Source: Actinomycetes bacterium
GTDB taxonomy: Bacteria > Actinomycetota > Acidimicrobiia > Acidimicrobiales > Acidimicrobiaceae
DNA: 63,681 nt
Assembly (NCBI GenBank): GCA_021786375.1
Contig: JAJYNL010000085.1
Coordinates: forward strand, 1 to 63,681
Direction of reading: 5' to 3'
Shown: piece after piece, positions 44,441-52,978 of the stretch
Layout of the letters: each line of letters starts with the position of its first letter
Position numbering within the stretch: position 1 is the first letter of the stretch
The notes under the pieces: generated by a model
Told to the model about the DNA's origin: nothing
Database searches by the model: none
The model's input: only the letters and a program-made list of their open reading frames with translations
Position numbers and translations under genes: made by a program

Positions 44441-46819
44441 ATGACGACAACCGAGACCACCAGCGGGACCAAGGTTCTCGGCCAGCGAGTGCTGCGCCGG
44501 GAGGATCCCAAGCTGCTGACCGGGGAAGCCAAGTTCGCCGACGATCTGGCCGTCCCTGGCGCCCTGCACATGGCCGTGCTGCGCTCCACGGTGGCCCATG
44601 CGCGGGTCACCTCCATCGACACCTCGGCCGCCAAGTCGCGCCCCGGCGTGGTGGCGGTCTACACCTACCAGGACCTGAAGGACGACTGGGCCGGGCCGAT
44701 GCCTTGCGCCTGGCCGGTGACGGCGGACATGAAGAATCCCGCCCACTTTCCTCTGGCCAACGGCAAGGTCAACTACGTCGGTGACGGCGTGGCGGTGGTG
44801 CTGGCGGAGTCCAAGACTGCCGCGATCGACGCCCTCGAGGCCATTGAGGTCAACTACGAAGAGCTCGATCCAGTGCTCGACCTGGAGGAGTCCCTGGCCG
44901 ACTCGAACGTGATTCACTCCGAGATCGGCACCAACCTCAGCTACACCTGGGAGCTGATACCCAACAAGGACGGCGTCGACGAGGCCTTTGCAAACGCGGC
45001 CTACACGGTGTCGGAGCGCTACATCCAGCAGCGCCTGGTCCCCTCGGCCATGGAGCCCCGTTCGGTGGTGGTGGTGCCGGCGCCCTTCGGGGGTGACTTC
45101 ACCGTCTATTCGGCCACCCAGGTGCCTCACATCCTGAAGGTGATGCTTGCCCTCACGGTGGGCGTATCCGAGACCAAGCTACGGGTGGTGGCGCCCTCGG
45201 TCGGGGGCGGCTTCGGCTCCAAGTTGAACGTCTACGCCGAGGAGGTGCTGGCACTGGCGCTGGCCCGCAAGCTTCGCCAGCCGGTGCGCTGGACGGAGGA
45301 GCGCTCGGAGAACGCGGTGGCCACAATCCACGGCCGGGGGCAGATCCAGCACATCGAGCTGGCCGCCGACGCCGACGGCAAGGTGACCGCGGTGCGTGTC
45401 AACCTGGTGGCGGACATGGGGGCCTACCTGCAGCTGGTCACACCGGGCATTCCGTTGCTCGGCGCCTTCCTCTACCACGGGGTCTATGACATCCCCAATT
45501 ACTCCTTCACCTGCCGTTCGGTCTTCACCAACAAGACGCCCACCGACGCCTACCGTGGCGCGGGGCGCCCGGAGGCCACCTACGCCATCGAGCGCGCCAT
45601 GGACGCCTTGGCACGCAAGGTGGGGGTGAGTGCGGTGGAGATCCGCAAGCGGAACTTCATCCCGGCCGAGAAGTTCCCCTACAGCTCCTCCGCCGGACTG
45701 GTCTTCGACTCCGGCGATTATCGGACCAACTTCGACAAGGCCCTCGAGATGATGGGCATGGAGGAGCTCCTGGCCGAAAAGAAGCTTCGCATCGATGCGG
45801 GCTCGAGGAAGCTGCTCGGCATCGGCATCTCCTTCTTCGTGGAGATGTGCGGCCTGGCCCCCTCGCGCGTGCTCGCTTCGCTGAACTACGGGGCGGGCGG
45901 CTGGGAGGCGGCCACGGTCAGGATCCTCCCCACTTCCAAGATCCAGGTGGTTACGGGCACCGCCCCGCACGGTCAGGGCCATGAGACCGCCTGGTCGATG
46001 ATCGTGGCCGAGAAGCTGGGCGTACCCCTCTCCGATATCGAGGTTCTGCACTCCGACACAGCGATCGCCCCCTACGGGATGGACACCTACGGGTCGCGCT
46101 CACTGGCCGTGGGCGGCTCCGCCATCCACATCGCCACCGAGCGGGTGCTCGACAAGGCCAAGGCGATCGCCGCGCATCAGCTGGAGGTGGCCGAGGAGGA
46201 TCTCGACTACGCCGAGGGCACCTTTACCGTGAAGGGCTCCCCGGATCGCGCCTTCCCGCTGGCGGCGGTGGCCTTCGAGGCCTTCACAGCGCACAACCTT
46301 CCCGACGGCATGGAGCCCAACCTGGAGGCCTCGGTCTCCTGGGATCCGCCCAATTTCACCTTCCCCTACGGCAGCCACATTGCGGTCGTGGAGGTGGACA
46401 CCGAGACGGGCAAGGTGGACCTCATCCGCTATCAGGCCGTCGACGACTGCGGCAACCGCGTAAACCCGCTCATCATCGAGGGGCAGATACACGGGGGCAT
46501 CGCCCAAGGCGTGGCCCAGGCCCTCTTCGAGGAGGCCTCCTACGATGCGGCGGGTAACCTGATCAGCGCCACGCTGGCCGACTACCTGGTACCCTCCGCC
46601 GCGGAGCTTCCCTTCTTCGAGCTGGGTGAAACCGTGACACCAAGCCCCACCAACCCCCTGGGCGTGAAGGGCATCGGCGAAGCGGGGACCATCGCCTCGA
46701 CTCCGGCGGTGATGAACGCCGTCGTTGATGCTCTCAGCCACCTCGGCATCGAGAACATCGAGATGCCGGCCTCCCCGGAGCGGGTGTGGCGGGCCATCTC
46801 GGCCGCGACGCGCCACTGA
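44441..46819 (+). CDS. Molybdenum hydroxylase large subunit, CoxL form II type (second copy)
   Basis: Molybdopterin-cytosine-dinucleotide subunit of 792 aa. It has RVLRREDPKLLTGEAKFADD, VGGGFGSKLNVYAEEVL, the active-site loop AYRGAGR at 370-376 and catalytic Glu747 in KGIGEAGTIA. AYRGAGR marks form II; the selanyl-cysteine loop AYxCSFR of CO dehydrogenase is missing, so CO oxidation should not be assumed. It lies within a complete S-L-M-D-E-F-MocA-G operon. The electron donor substrate is unknown. Confidence 0.93.
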   Translation: MTTTETTSGTKVLGQRVLRREDPKLLTGEAKFADDLAVPGALHMAVLRSTVAHARVTSIDTSAAKSRPGVVAVYTYQDLKDDWAGPMPCAWPVTADMKNPAHFPLANGKVNYVGDGVAVVLAESKTAAIDALEAIEVNYEELDPVLDLEESLADSNVIHSEIGTNLSYTWELIPNKDGVDEAFANAAYTVSERYIQQRLVPSAMEPRSVVVVPAPFGGDFTVYSATQVPHILKVMLALTVGVSETKLRVVAPSVGGGFGSKLNVYAEEVLALALARKLRQPVRWTEERSENAVATIHGRGQIQHIELAADADGKVTAVRVNLVADMGAYLQLVTPGIPLLGAFLYHGVYDIPNYSFTCRSVFTNKTPTDAYRGAGRPEATYAIERAMDALARKVGVSAVEIRKRNFIPAEKFPYSSSAGLVFDSGDYRTNFDKALEMMGMEELLAEKKLRIDAGSRKLLGIGISFFVEMCGLAPSRVLASLNYGAGGWEAATVRILPTSKIQVVTGTAPHGQGHETAWSMIVAEKLGVPLSDIEVLHSDTAIAPYGMDTYGSRSLAVGGSAIHIATERVLDKAKAIAAHQLEVAEEDLDYAEGTFTVKGSPDRAFPLAAVAFEAFTAHNLPDGMEPNLEASVSWDPPNFTFPYGSHIAVVEVDTETGKVDLIRYQAVDDCGNRVNPLIIEGQIHGGIAQGVAQALFEEASYDAAGNLISATLADYLVPSAAELPFFELGETVTPSPTNPLGVKGIGEAGTIASTPAVMNAVVDALSHLGIENIEMPASPERVWRAISAATRH

Positions 46820-46854
46820 GACTTGGACAGGATTAGACGAAGGGATTTTTCCAG

Positions 46855-47670
46855 ATGTTCCCATCCGCATTCGATTACGTCCGCGCCGGCAGCGTCGCCG
46901 AGGCCATCTCCATCCTCGACGGCTCGGAGGATGCCAAGCTGATCGCCGGCGGGCACTCGCTGCTGCCGCTGATGAAACTGCGCCTGGCCGCGCCCTCCAC
47001 CCTGGTGGATATCGGCCGGCTCTCGGAGCTGAGCTTTATCGAGGACCGCGGCGACCACGTGGCGATCGGGGCCTTGACCCGCCATCGCGACCTGGAGACC
47101 TCGGCTGTGCTCAAGCAATCGGTACCGATCCTTGCCCACGTTGCGGGCGAGGTCGGCGATCCGGCGGTGCGCCATCGGGGCACCATCGGCGGCTCCATCG
47201 CCCACGGTGACGGAGCCTCGGATCTGCCCGCCGCGGTGCTGGCGCTCGATGCCACCATGGTGGTGCGCAGCGCCTCCGGGGAGCGGACCGTTCCGGCGGC
47301 CAGCTTCTTCAAGGGCTTCCTGGAGACGGACCTGGGACAGGGTGAGGTGCTGACCGAGATCCGCGTGCCCAAGGTCTCAGGCGGCTGGGCATACCAGAAG
47401 TTCAACCGCCGTGCCCAGGATTGGGCGATTGTCGGAGTCGCCGTGGTGCGCAACGGGTCAACTAGAATATCCCTGGTAAACATGGGATCGACGCCGCTGC
47501 GCGCCTCAGCCAGCGAGAACGCAATCAACCAGGGAGCCTCAATCGAGGAGGCCGCTCGCCTCGCATCAGAGGGGATCGATCCGCCTTCCGACCTGAACGC
47601 TTCGGCCGACTACCGCCGTCACCTGGCCAGCGTCCTCGTACGCCGCGCGCTGCAGGAGGCGTCCGCATAG
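46855..47670 (+). CDS. Molybdenum hydroxylase FAD subunit (CoxM-like)
   Basis: Protein of 271 aa with a PCMH-type FAD domain. FAD-binding motifs are AGGHSLLPLMKLRLA (about 31-45) and HRGTIGGSIAHGDGASD (about 105-121). The C-terminal CO-dehydrogenase flavoprotein domain follows (GWAYQKFNRRAQDWAIVGVA). It hands electrons to the respiratory chain or another acceptor. Start ATG 46855, 35 bases after the large subunit gene. Confidence 0.93.
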   Translation: MFPSAFDYVRAGSVAEAISILDGSEDAKLIAGGHSLLPLMKLRLAAPSTLVDIGRLSELSFIEDRGDHVAIGALTRHRDLETSAVLKQSVPILAHVAGEVGDPAVRHRGTIGGSIAHGDGASDLPAAVLALDATMVVRSASGERTVPAASFFKGFLETDLGQGEVLTEIRVPKVSGGWAYQKFNRRAQDWAIVGVAVVRNGSTRISLVNMGSTPLRASASENAINQGASIEEAARLASEGIDPPSDLNASADYRRHLASVLVRRALQEASA

Positions 47671-47677
47671 ATCTGGA

Positions 47678-48691
47678 GTGGCATTGGCCCAAGGTGGCAA
47701 GCTGACAGAGGAGCGCTCTGAGGCGCTGCCTTCGGTCTGCGCCCAACTCGGAATAGGCAGCCCGGCCGAGCTGGCCGGGCGCCTAGCCGAGGCCGACTAC
47801 ATAGCTTCGGAGTCGTTGGCGACCTCGATCTACCTGGCGCTGGCGCTGCGGCGCCCGCTCCTGCTCGAGGGCGAAGCCGGGGTGGGCAAGACCGAGGTGG
47901 CCAAGACGCTGGCACGCCTGCTCGGGTCGCCACTAATCCGTTTGCAGTGCTACGAGGGCATCGACGCCTCGCAGGCGCTCTACGAGTGGAATTACTCGGG
48001 CCAGCTCCTGCACCTTCGCACGGTGGAGATGGTTCGCCAGTCACACGGCGAGCAGCTTGATGCGAGCATCGAGGACGAGCTCTACTCGGATCGCTTTCTC
48101 GTCCGCAGGCCGCTCCTGCGTGCGCTCGATCCGATCGGCTCGGGCGATACTCTTCCAAGCGTCGATGGCCGTCTCCTGCCGGCGGTGCTTCTCATCGACG
48201 AGCTCGATCGTGCCGACGACGAGTTCGAGGCGTTTCTCCTGGAGGCGCTCTCCGACTATGCCGCGACCATTCCGGAGCTCGGCACGATCGTCTCACAAGT
48301 GCCCCCGGTGGTGATCATCACCTCCAACCGCACCCGGGATCTCCATGACGCGCTCAAGCGCCGCTGCCTCTATCACTGGGTCGATCACCCGGACTTCGAG
48401 ACCGAGGTGAGGATCATCATGACTCGGGTGCCCGGGGCGACCGAGCTGTTGGCCAAGGAGGTCGCGGTCCTCTCCGAGCAGCTGCGCTCCATGGGCCTCT
48501 TCAAGCCGCCGGGGGTGGCCGAGTCGATCGACTGGGTGCGCTCGCTCCAGGCGCTCGGGGCGGCTGACATTACCGAAGAGCTCTTTTCCCAGAGCCTCGC
48601 CTCGGTGGTCAAGTACAAAGAGGACGCCGAGAAGGCCAAGAGCCAGGACGTTTCCGAGCTGATCCGCCTGGCGGTGGCCAGGGCTCGCTAG
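47678..48691 (+). CDS. MoxR-type AAA+ ATPase (CoxD-like)
   Basis: ATPase of 337 aa. Walker A is GEAGVGKTEVAK (near residue 65), Walker B LLIDELDRADDEFE (near 170), then SNRTRDLHDALKRRCLYHWV with sensor and arginine finger. In CO dehydrogenase operons CoxD is an AAA+ chaperone needed to mature the active site and works with CoxE. GTG start at 47678, 7 bases after the FAD subunit gene; TTG 47684 is possible. Confidence 0.92.
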   Translation: MALAQGGKLTEERSEALPSVCAQLGIGSPAELAGRLAEADYIASESLATSIYLALALRRPLLLEGEAGVGKTEVAKTLARLLGSPLIRLQCYEGIDASQALYEWNYSGQLLHLRTVEMVRQSHGEQLDASIEDELYSDRFLVRRPLLRALDPIGSGDTLPSVDGRLLPAVLLIDELDRADDEFEAFLLEALSDYAATIPELGTIVSQVPPVVIITSNRTRDLHDALKRRCLYHWVDHPDFETEVRIIMTRVPGATELLAKEVAVLSEQLRSMGLFKPPGVAESIDWVRSLQALGAADITEELFSQSLASVVKYKEDAEKAKSQDVSELIRLAVARAR

Positions 48692-48708
48692 GGCGGGAGG
48701 CCCTCAGG

Positions 48709-49821
48709 ATGGCCGATACCTATCAGATGGCAGCAGCCTTTGGCCGTTACCTGCGCGCTTTCGGGGCCGAGGCCGACCCGGACTCGCTCTCCAGCTTTGT
48801 GCGCTCCCTGGACCTGGTCGGGATGGGTTCCAGGCCGCTCGTGCACGACGCCGCCCGGGCGACGCTCATCAAACGGGTCGAGGACACGCCTCGATTCGAG
48901 CGCGCATTCTCCGCCTTCTTCGAGAACACCTGGCCAGGCGCCGGTTCGGAGGAGGAGCCCCGGACCAAGGAGACTCTCTACATCGACATCGGCGAGGAGG
49001 GGGACAAGGACCGGGGCGGGGAGAGCGAGCCCGACGACGGGGAGAAGCGCGTGCTGCGCTTCTCGGCACGGGAGGTTCTCTCCAGGAAGGACTTCGCCAA
49101 GTGCACCCGGGTGGAGCTGGACCAGCTCTATCAGCTGATCGACCTGATGCACCTGCGCGGGAGCCCCAAGTCATCCAGGCGCATGATCCGCTCCAGGCGT
49201 CCGGAGAGCATCGACATGAAGCGCACCGTCGCCAAGGCGATCGAGCGCTACGGCGAGCCGATCGAGCGTGCCTACCGGCGGCGGGGTACCCAGCTGCGCC
49301 GGGTCGTTTTCGTGCTCGACGTCTCGGGCTCGATGGAGCCCTACGCCCGGGCTCTCCTGCGCTTCGCCCACGCCGCGGTGGTGGCGCGACACAAGGTGGA
49401 GGTCTTCACCTTCGGCACCCGGCTCACACGCGTGACACGCGAGCTTGCGTGGCGGGATCCCGACCGGGCCCTGACGGAGCTCTCCGCCAGGGTGTCCGAC
49501 TATGCGGGCGGGACTCGCCTGGGGGCGACTCTGGGCGAGTTCAATGGTGGATACGGAGTGCGCGGCATGGCCCGCGGGGCGGACGTGGTCATTCTTTCCG
49601 ACGGCTGGGACCGGGGAGACCCGTTCGAGCTGGGGCGGGAGATGGAGCGGCTCTCCCGGGTGGCTCGAAGAATCATCTGGGTGAATCCGCTAAAGGCGCA
49701 CGAGGGTTACGCCCCGCTTGCGCGCGGGATGGCTGCGGCCCTTCCGCATGTTGATCTCTTCGTGGAAGGGCACTCCTTGGACGCTCTCCGGCGGCTCGCC
49801 ACCGTATTGGAGATGGCCTAG
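48709..49821 (+). CDS. VWA-domain protein (CoxE-like)
   Basis: Protein of 370 aa. The N-terminal half is helical with a charged acidic stretch (about 90-110). The C-terminal half is a von Willebrand A domain with an intact MIDAS: DVSGSM near residue 203, the Thr in GGTRLGATL and Asp in ILSDGWDRGD. It is the expected partner of the MoxR ATPase upstream in maturing the molybdenum enzyme. Start ATG 48709. Confidence 0.92.
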   Translation: MADTYQMAAAFGRYLRAFGAEADPDSLSSFVRSLDLVGMGSRPLVHDAARATLIKRVEDTPRFERAFSAFFENTWPGAGSEEEPRTKETLYIDIGEEGDKDRGGESEPDDGEKRVLRFSAREVLSRKDFAKCTRVELDQLYQLIDLMHLRGSPKSSRRMIRSRRPESIDMKRTVAKAIERYGEPIERAYRRRGTQLRRVVFVLDVSGSMEPYARALLRFAHAAVVARHKVEVFTFGTRLTRVTRELAWRDPDRALTELSARVSDYAGGTRLGATLGEFNGGYGVRGMARGADVVILSDGWDRGDPFELGREMERLSRVARRIIWVNPLKAHEGYAPLARGMAAALPHVDLFVEGHSLDALRRLATVLEMA

Positions 49822-49919
49822 GAGATGCCCGAGGGTTGCCTCCGGGTGGGTTCTCAACCGCTGTCGCGGGAGAGGGCCCCTGCCCGGAGAGGGACGGTTT
49901 TGGGCCAGGAGGCTTTGAG

Positions 49920-51185
49920 ATGCTTGAGATGGCTACGGTCGAGGTGCTCGAGGACCTGGTTCGCTGGGCGGCGCAGGGGAGGCGGGCGGCGATAGCCAGG
50001 GTGGTGGGCACCGAGGGCTCCTCGCCGCGGGAGCCGGGGGCAACGATGGCCGTCAACGAGCTCGGAGAGGTTTCCGGATCGGTCTCGGGCGGCTGCGTCG
50101 AGGGTGCGGTGGTGGAGGAGGCGCTGGCGCTGATGGGTGTCACCCACCTGGTGACCGAGAGCGGTGCCAGGATGGAGCTCTCCGCCGGCGTCGGGGAGGC
50201 GTGCCCGACGGTGTCGGTCTTCGGCTACTCCGACGACGAAGCCTTCGCGGTAGGGCTGACCTGTGGCGGGACTTTGAAGATACTGATCGACCCCGAGACC
50301 CCCGGCCTATATCCAAGGATGCTCGAGTTGCTGCGCGCCGAGACGCCCTTCGTGCGCGCGACCGTGGTCGCGGCGGCCGATTCGACCGCCGGGGCGGAGG
50401 GGGCGGAACTCTCCACCGAGGGAGTGAACGCCTATGAGGTCTTCGGACCGCTTCCGGCGGCCGGAGCCAGCCTGCTCATCGAGGGCGAGGGCAGCGTCCA
50501 TGGCGACCTGGGAAATCCGGAGCTCGCCGCGGTGATCGTGCGTGACGCCGCCGGCGCGCTGGCGGCCGGCTCCACCATGGTGCGCCATTACGGGCGCAAC
50601 GGGCAGGCCAAGCTGGACGAGGTGGAGGTGCTCTACGAGGTCTACGCGCCGGCGCCGCGCATGGTCATCTTCGGGGCGGTCGACTTCTCCGCCGCACTGG
50701 CCCGGCTCGGCAAGATGCTGGGGTATCGCGTCACCGTATGCGACGCCCGGCCGCTCTTCGCCACCCGGCAGCGCTTCCCCATGGCCGACGAAGTCGCCGT
50801 CGACTGGCCCGACCGCTATCTGGCCCGGGCCGGTGCCGGCCTGGGGCCACGCGACGCTGTGTGCGTGCTCACCCACGACCCGAAGTTCGACGTCCCGGCC
50901 ATCTCGTCAGCTCTGGCGACCAAGGTCGGCTACATTGGCGCCATGGGCTCGCGCAGGACCCACCAGGAGCGAACCAAGCGGCTGGTGGAGGCGGGGGTGG
51001 ACCCTGCTGCAATGGATCGCGTAATGGGCCCCATCGGCCTTGACATCGGCGCGCGTACCCCGGAGGAGACCGCGGTCTCCATCATGGCCGAGATAATCGC
51101 GCTGCGCTCCAGCCGTGCTGCGGGGTCGTTGCGGGAGGTGTCCGGGCCGATACATGCGAGCCTCGAGAGTACGGGGAGGCTCTAG
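49920..51185 (+). CDS. XdhC/CoxF family molybdenum cofactor insertion protein
   Basis: Protein of 421 aa. The XdhC-CoxI domain covers the N-terminus (IARVVGTEGSSPREPGATMA, GSVSGGCVEGAVVEEAL). A Rossmann-like XdhC C-terminal domain follows (MVIFGAVDFSAALARLGKML, CVLTHDPKFDVPAISSAL, YIGAMGSRRTHQERTKRL). XdhC binds and protects the molybdenum cofactor and promotes its sulfuration before insertion. ATG 49920 is chosen because AGGAGG lies 7 bases upstream. Length agrees with fused two-domain members. Confidence 0.92.
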   Translation: MLEMATVEVLEDLVRWAAQGRRAAIARVVGTEGSSPREPGATMAVNELGEVSGSVSGGCVEGAVVEEALALMGVTHLVTESGARMELSAGVGEACPTVSVFGYSDDEAFAVGLTCGGTLKILIDPETPGLYPRMLELLRAETPFVRATVVAAADSTAGAEGAELSTEGVNAYEVFGPLPAAGASLLIEGEGSVHGDLGNPELAAVIVRDAAGALAAGSTMVRHYGRNGQAKLDEVEVLYEVYAPAPRMVIFGAVDFSAALARLGKMLGYRVTVCDARPLFATRQRFPMADEVAVDWPDRYLARAGAGLGPRDAVCVLTHDPKFDVPAISSALATKVGYIGAMGSRRTHQERTKRLVEAGVDPAAMDRVMGPIGLDIGARTPEETAVSIMAEIIALRSSRAAGSLREVSGPIHASLESTGRL

Positions 51186-51188
51186 CAA

Positions 51189-51767
51189 ATGGCCGAGGAG
51201 GAGGGCGCTGGGGTGGTGGCCGTGCTGCTAGCCGCGGGGTTGGGCACCCGCTTCCGCGGTCCGGCGCACAAGCTCATGGCCGGTTTCCGTGGCGCTCCCC
51301 TGGTCAGCCACGCCCTGGCCGCTATGCGGGCCTCCGGCATCGCCCGCCGGGCCGTGGTGGCGGGCGCGGTGGAGCTGGACGGAGTACTGGACGACGAGGT
51401 CCTGCTGGTAAACCCGGAGCCCGCTCGCGGACTGGCCTCGTCCTTGGCAATCGCGCGCGACTGGGCGCTTTCCAACGGTGCGGAGGCCATGGTGATCGGC
51501 CTAGGAGACCAGCCGTTGATTCCGGCTTCGGCCTGGTCAAGACTTGCGAGCGCCCGTGGGGCGCCTATTATGGTGGCAACCTACCAGGGAAAGCGCCGCA
51601 ACCCGGTGCGCATTGCCCGAGAGGCGTTCGACCTCCTGCCGGAGAGTGGAGACGAGGGGGCCAGGGTGCTTTTCTCATCGTTTCCCACCCTCGTGCAGGA
51701 AGTGGAGTGCGAGGGAGAGCCCGTCGATATCGACACAGTTGAGGAGCTGGACGAATGGAACTGGTGA
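51189..51767 (+). CDS. mocA: MocA-type molybdopterin cytidylyltransferase
   Basis: Protein of 192 aa with the NTP-transferase fold: VAVLLAAGLGTRFRGPAHKL at the start, GLASSLAIARDWAL, metal-binding GLGDQPLIPASAW and KRRNPVRIAREAF. MocA adds CMP to molybdopterin to make the MCD form used by xanthine dehydrogenase-family enzymes, which fits the operon. ATG 51189 is 3 bases after the xdhC-like gene. Its end overlaps the coxG-like start by 13 bases. Confidence 0.9.
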   Translation: MAEEEGAGVVAVLLAAGLGTRFRGPAHKLMAGFRGAPLVSHALAAMRASGIARRAVVAGAVELDGVLDDEVLLVNPEPARGLASSLAIARDWALSNGAEAMVIGLGDQPLIPASAWSRLASARGAPIMVATYQGKRRNPVRIAREAFDLLPESGDEGARVLFSSFPTLVQEVECEGEPVDIDTVEELDEWNW

Positions 51768-52417
51768 ATAACTTTTCGGTCAAGGTCCCGGTCGATCGCG
51801 CATGGGCCCTGCTCACCGATGTGCAAAAGATCGCCCCGTGCCTGCCTGGCGCCACCTTGGAGGAGGTGGAGGGCGATGAGTACCGCGGATCGGTGAAGGT
51901 CAAGGTCGGCCCGATCACCGCCGCCTACAAGGGCAAGGCGCGTTTCATCGAGATGGATGAGTCGAGCCACTCCGCGGTGCTGAAGGCCGAGGGCCGTGAC
52001 ACCAAGGGCCAGGGAAATGCCTCGGCCACGGTGGCCGTCAAGCTGAATCCCGAGGGCGACTCGACCAATGTCAACGTCACCACCGATCTCGCCATCACCG
52101 GCAAAGTGGCATCCTTTGGTCGCGGCGTGCTGGCGGACGTCTCCACCAAGCTGCTCAGCCAGTTCGTTGCCGCGCTGGAGGAGCTGATCGCGGGGGACGG
52201 CAAGGAGCCGGAGGCACCCGCCGCGGTCACCGCCGATGGCGCTCCCGCCGCGGAGTCCAAGCCGTTCGTGCCCAAAGAGGCCGAGCCGGTGAATCTCCTG
52301 GGCGTGGCAGGCTCGCCGATCATCAAGCGTGCCATTCCCGCCATCGTCGGAACCATTGTCTTCCTGGTCTTCGCCTTCCTGCGCCGGTCGCGCAAGCGGC
52401 GCGGACGCAAGGGCTGA
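51755..52417 (+). CDS. CoxG-family SRPBCC protein with C-terminal membrane anchor
   Basis: Protein of 220 aa. The N-terminal ~145 residues match the CoxG/SRPBCC helix-grip fold (FSVKVPVDRAWALLTDVQKI, CLPGATLEEVEGDEYRGSVK, GRGVLADVSTKLLSQF). A Pro/Ala-rich linker follows, then a single membrane helix (AIPAIVGTIVFLVFAFLRR) and a basic tail. CoxG is linked to holding the enzyme at the membrane in CO-dehydrogenase systems. Start ATG 51755 inside the mocA end. Last gene of the operon. Confidence 0.92.
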   Translation: MELVNNFSVKVPVDRAWALLTDVQKIAPCLPGATLEEVEGDEYRGSVKVKVGPITAAYKGKARFIEMDESSHSAVLKAEGRDTKGQGNASATVAVKLNPEGDSTNVNVTTDLAITGKVASFGRGVLADVSTKLLSQFVAALEELIAGDGKEPEAPAAVTADGAPAAESKPFVPKEAEPVNLLGVAGSPIIKRAIPAIVGTIVFLVFAFLRRSRKRRGRKG

Positions 52418-52418
52418 G

Positions 52419-52967
52419 TTGGCCCGCTGGCCCGATCCGGCTCCCGCTGACGCCGAGGCGGTAGCGCGCCTCCTTTCGCGTGAGCCTGAGGGGCCCTACG
52501 CCGTGGTGGTGCGGCGTGCCGATACGGGCATGCCTGCCGTGATCGCCTGCTGGCCCTTCATGGGCGGGGCCACGCCCATGCCCACGCTCTTCTGGCTCCT
52601 CGACCCGATCCTGGCGCGAGAGGTCTCCGTGGTGGAGTCGGCAGGGGCGGTCCGCCAGGCGCGAAGCGCCGTCGATGCGCAGGAGCTGGCCGAGGCGCAT
52701 CAGCGCTACCGGGCGCTCCGTGACTCCCTGGTTCCCCGCAGCCATACAGGAGCACGGCCGAGCGGAGGAATCGGAGGCACGCGTCAGGGCGTGAAGTGCC
52801 TGCACGCGCACATGGCCTGGCACCTGGTCGGGGCCGGTGACCCGGTGATCGCCTGGGCCGGGCAAACCTACCCCGGCGCGTTCTCCCTCTCGGGCTTGCA
52901 GGTGGGCCCGTTCCCTCCCGGCCTGGAGTCACTCCAGCCGCTGTCAAGCCGGGCCGGGGCGCGCTAA
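52419..52967 (+). CDS. DUF501 domain protein
   Basis: Protein of 182 aa. The DUF501 pattern is clear: ARLLSREPEGPYAVVVR, PMPTLFWLLDPILAREVSVV and GTRQGVKCLHAHMAWHLVGA. Function is unknown. In actinobacteria it normally follows eno and ftsB and precedes ppx/gppA; here the molybdenum hydroxylase genes lie between. TTG 52419, directly after the coxG-like stop, is chosen; coding character begins there. The next gene is convergent, 11 bases away. Confidence 0.88.
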   Translation: MARWPDPAPADAEAVARLLSREPEGPYAVVVRRADTGMPAVIACWPFMGGATPMPTLFWLLDPILAREVSVVESAGAVRQARSAVDAQELAEAHQRYRALRDSLVPRSHTGARPSGGIGGTRQGVKCLHAHMAWHLVGAGDPVIAWAGQTYPGAFSLSGLQVGPFPPGLESLQPLSSRAGAR

Positions 52968-52978
52968 CCCGCCTCGAT

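Noticed and set aside
43205-45130. A 641-codon open frame on the minus strand
   Set aside because: It covers the GNAT gene in another frame and runs antisense to the 2Fe-2S subunit and large subunit genes. No domain is readable in it.
39738-47670. Aerobic CO dehydrogenase (coxSLM)
   Set aside because: Both large subunits have the AYRGAGR-type loop of form II, not AYxCSFR with its active-site Cys. CO oxidation is therefore not claimed.
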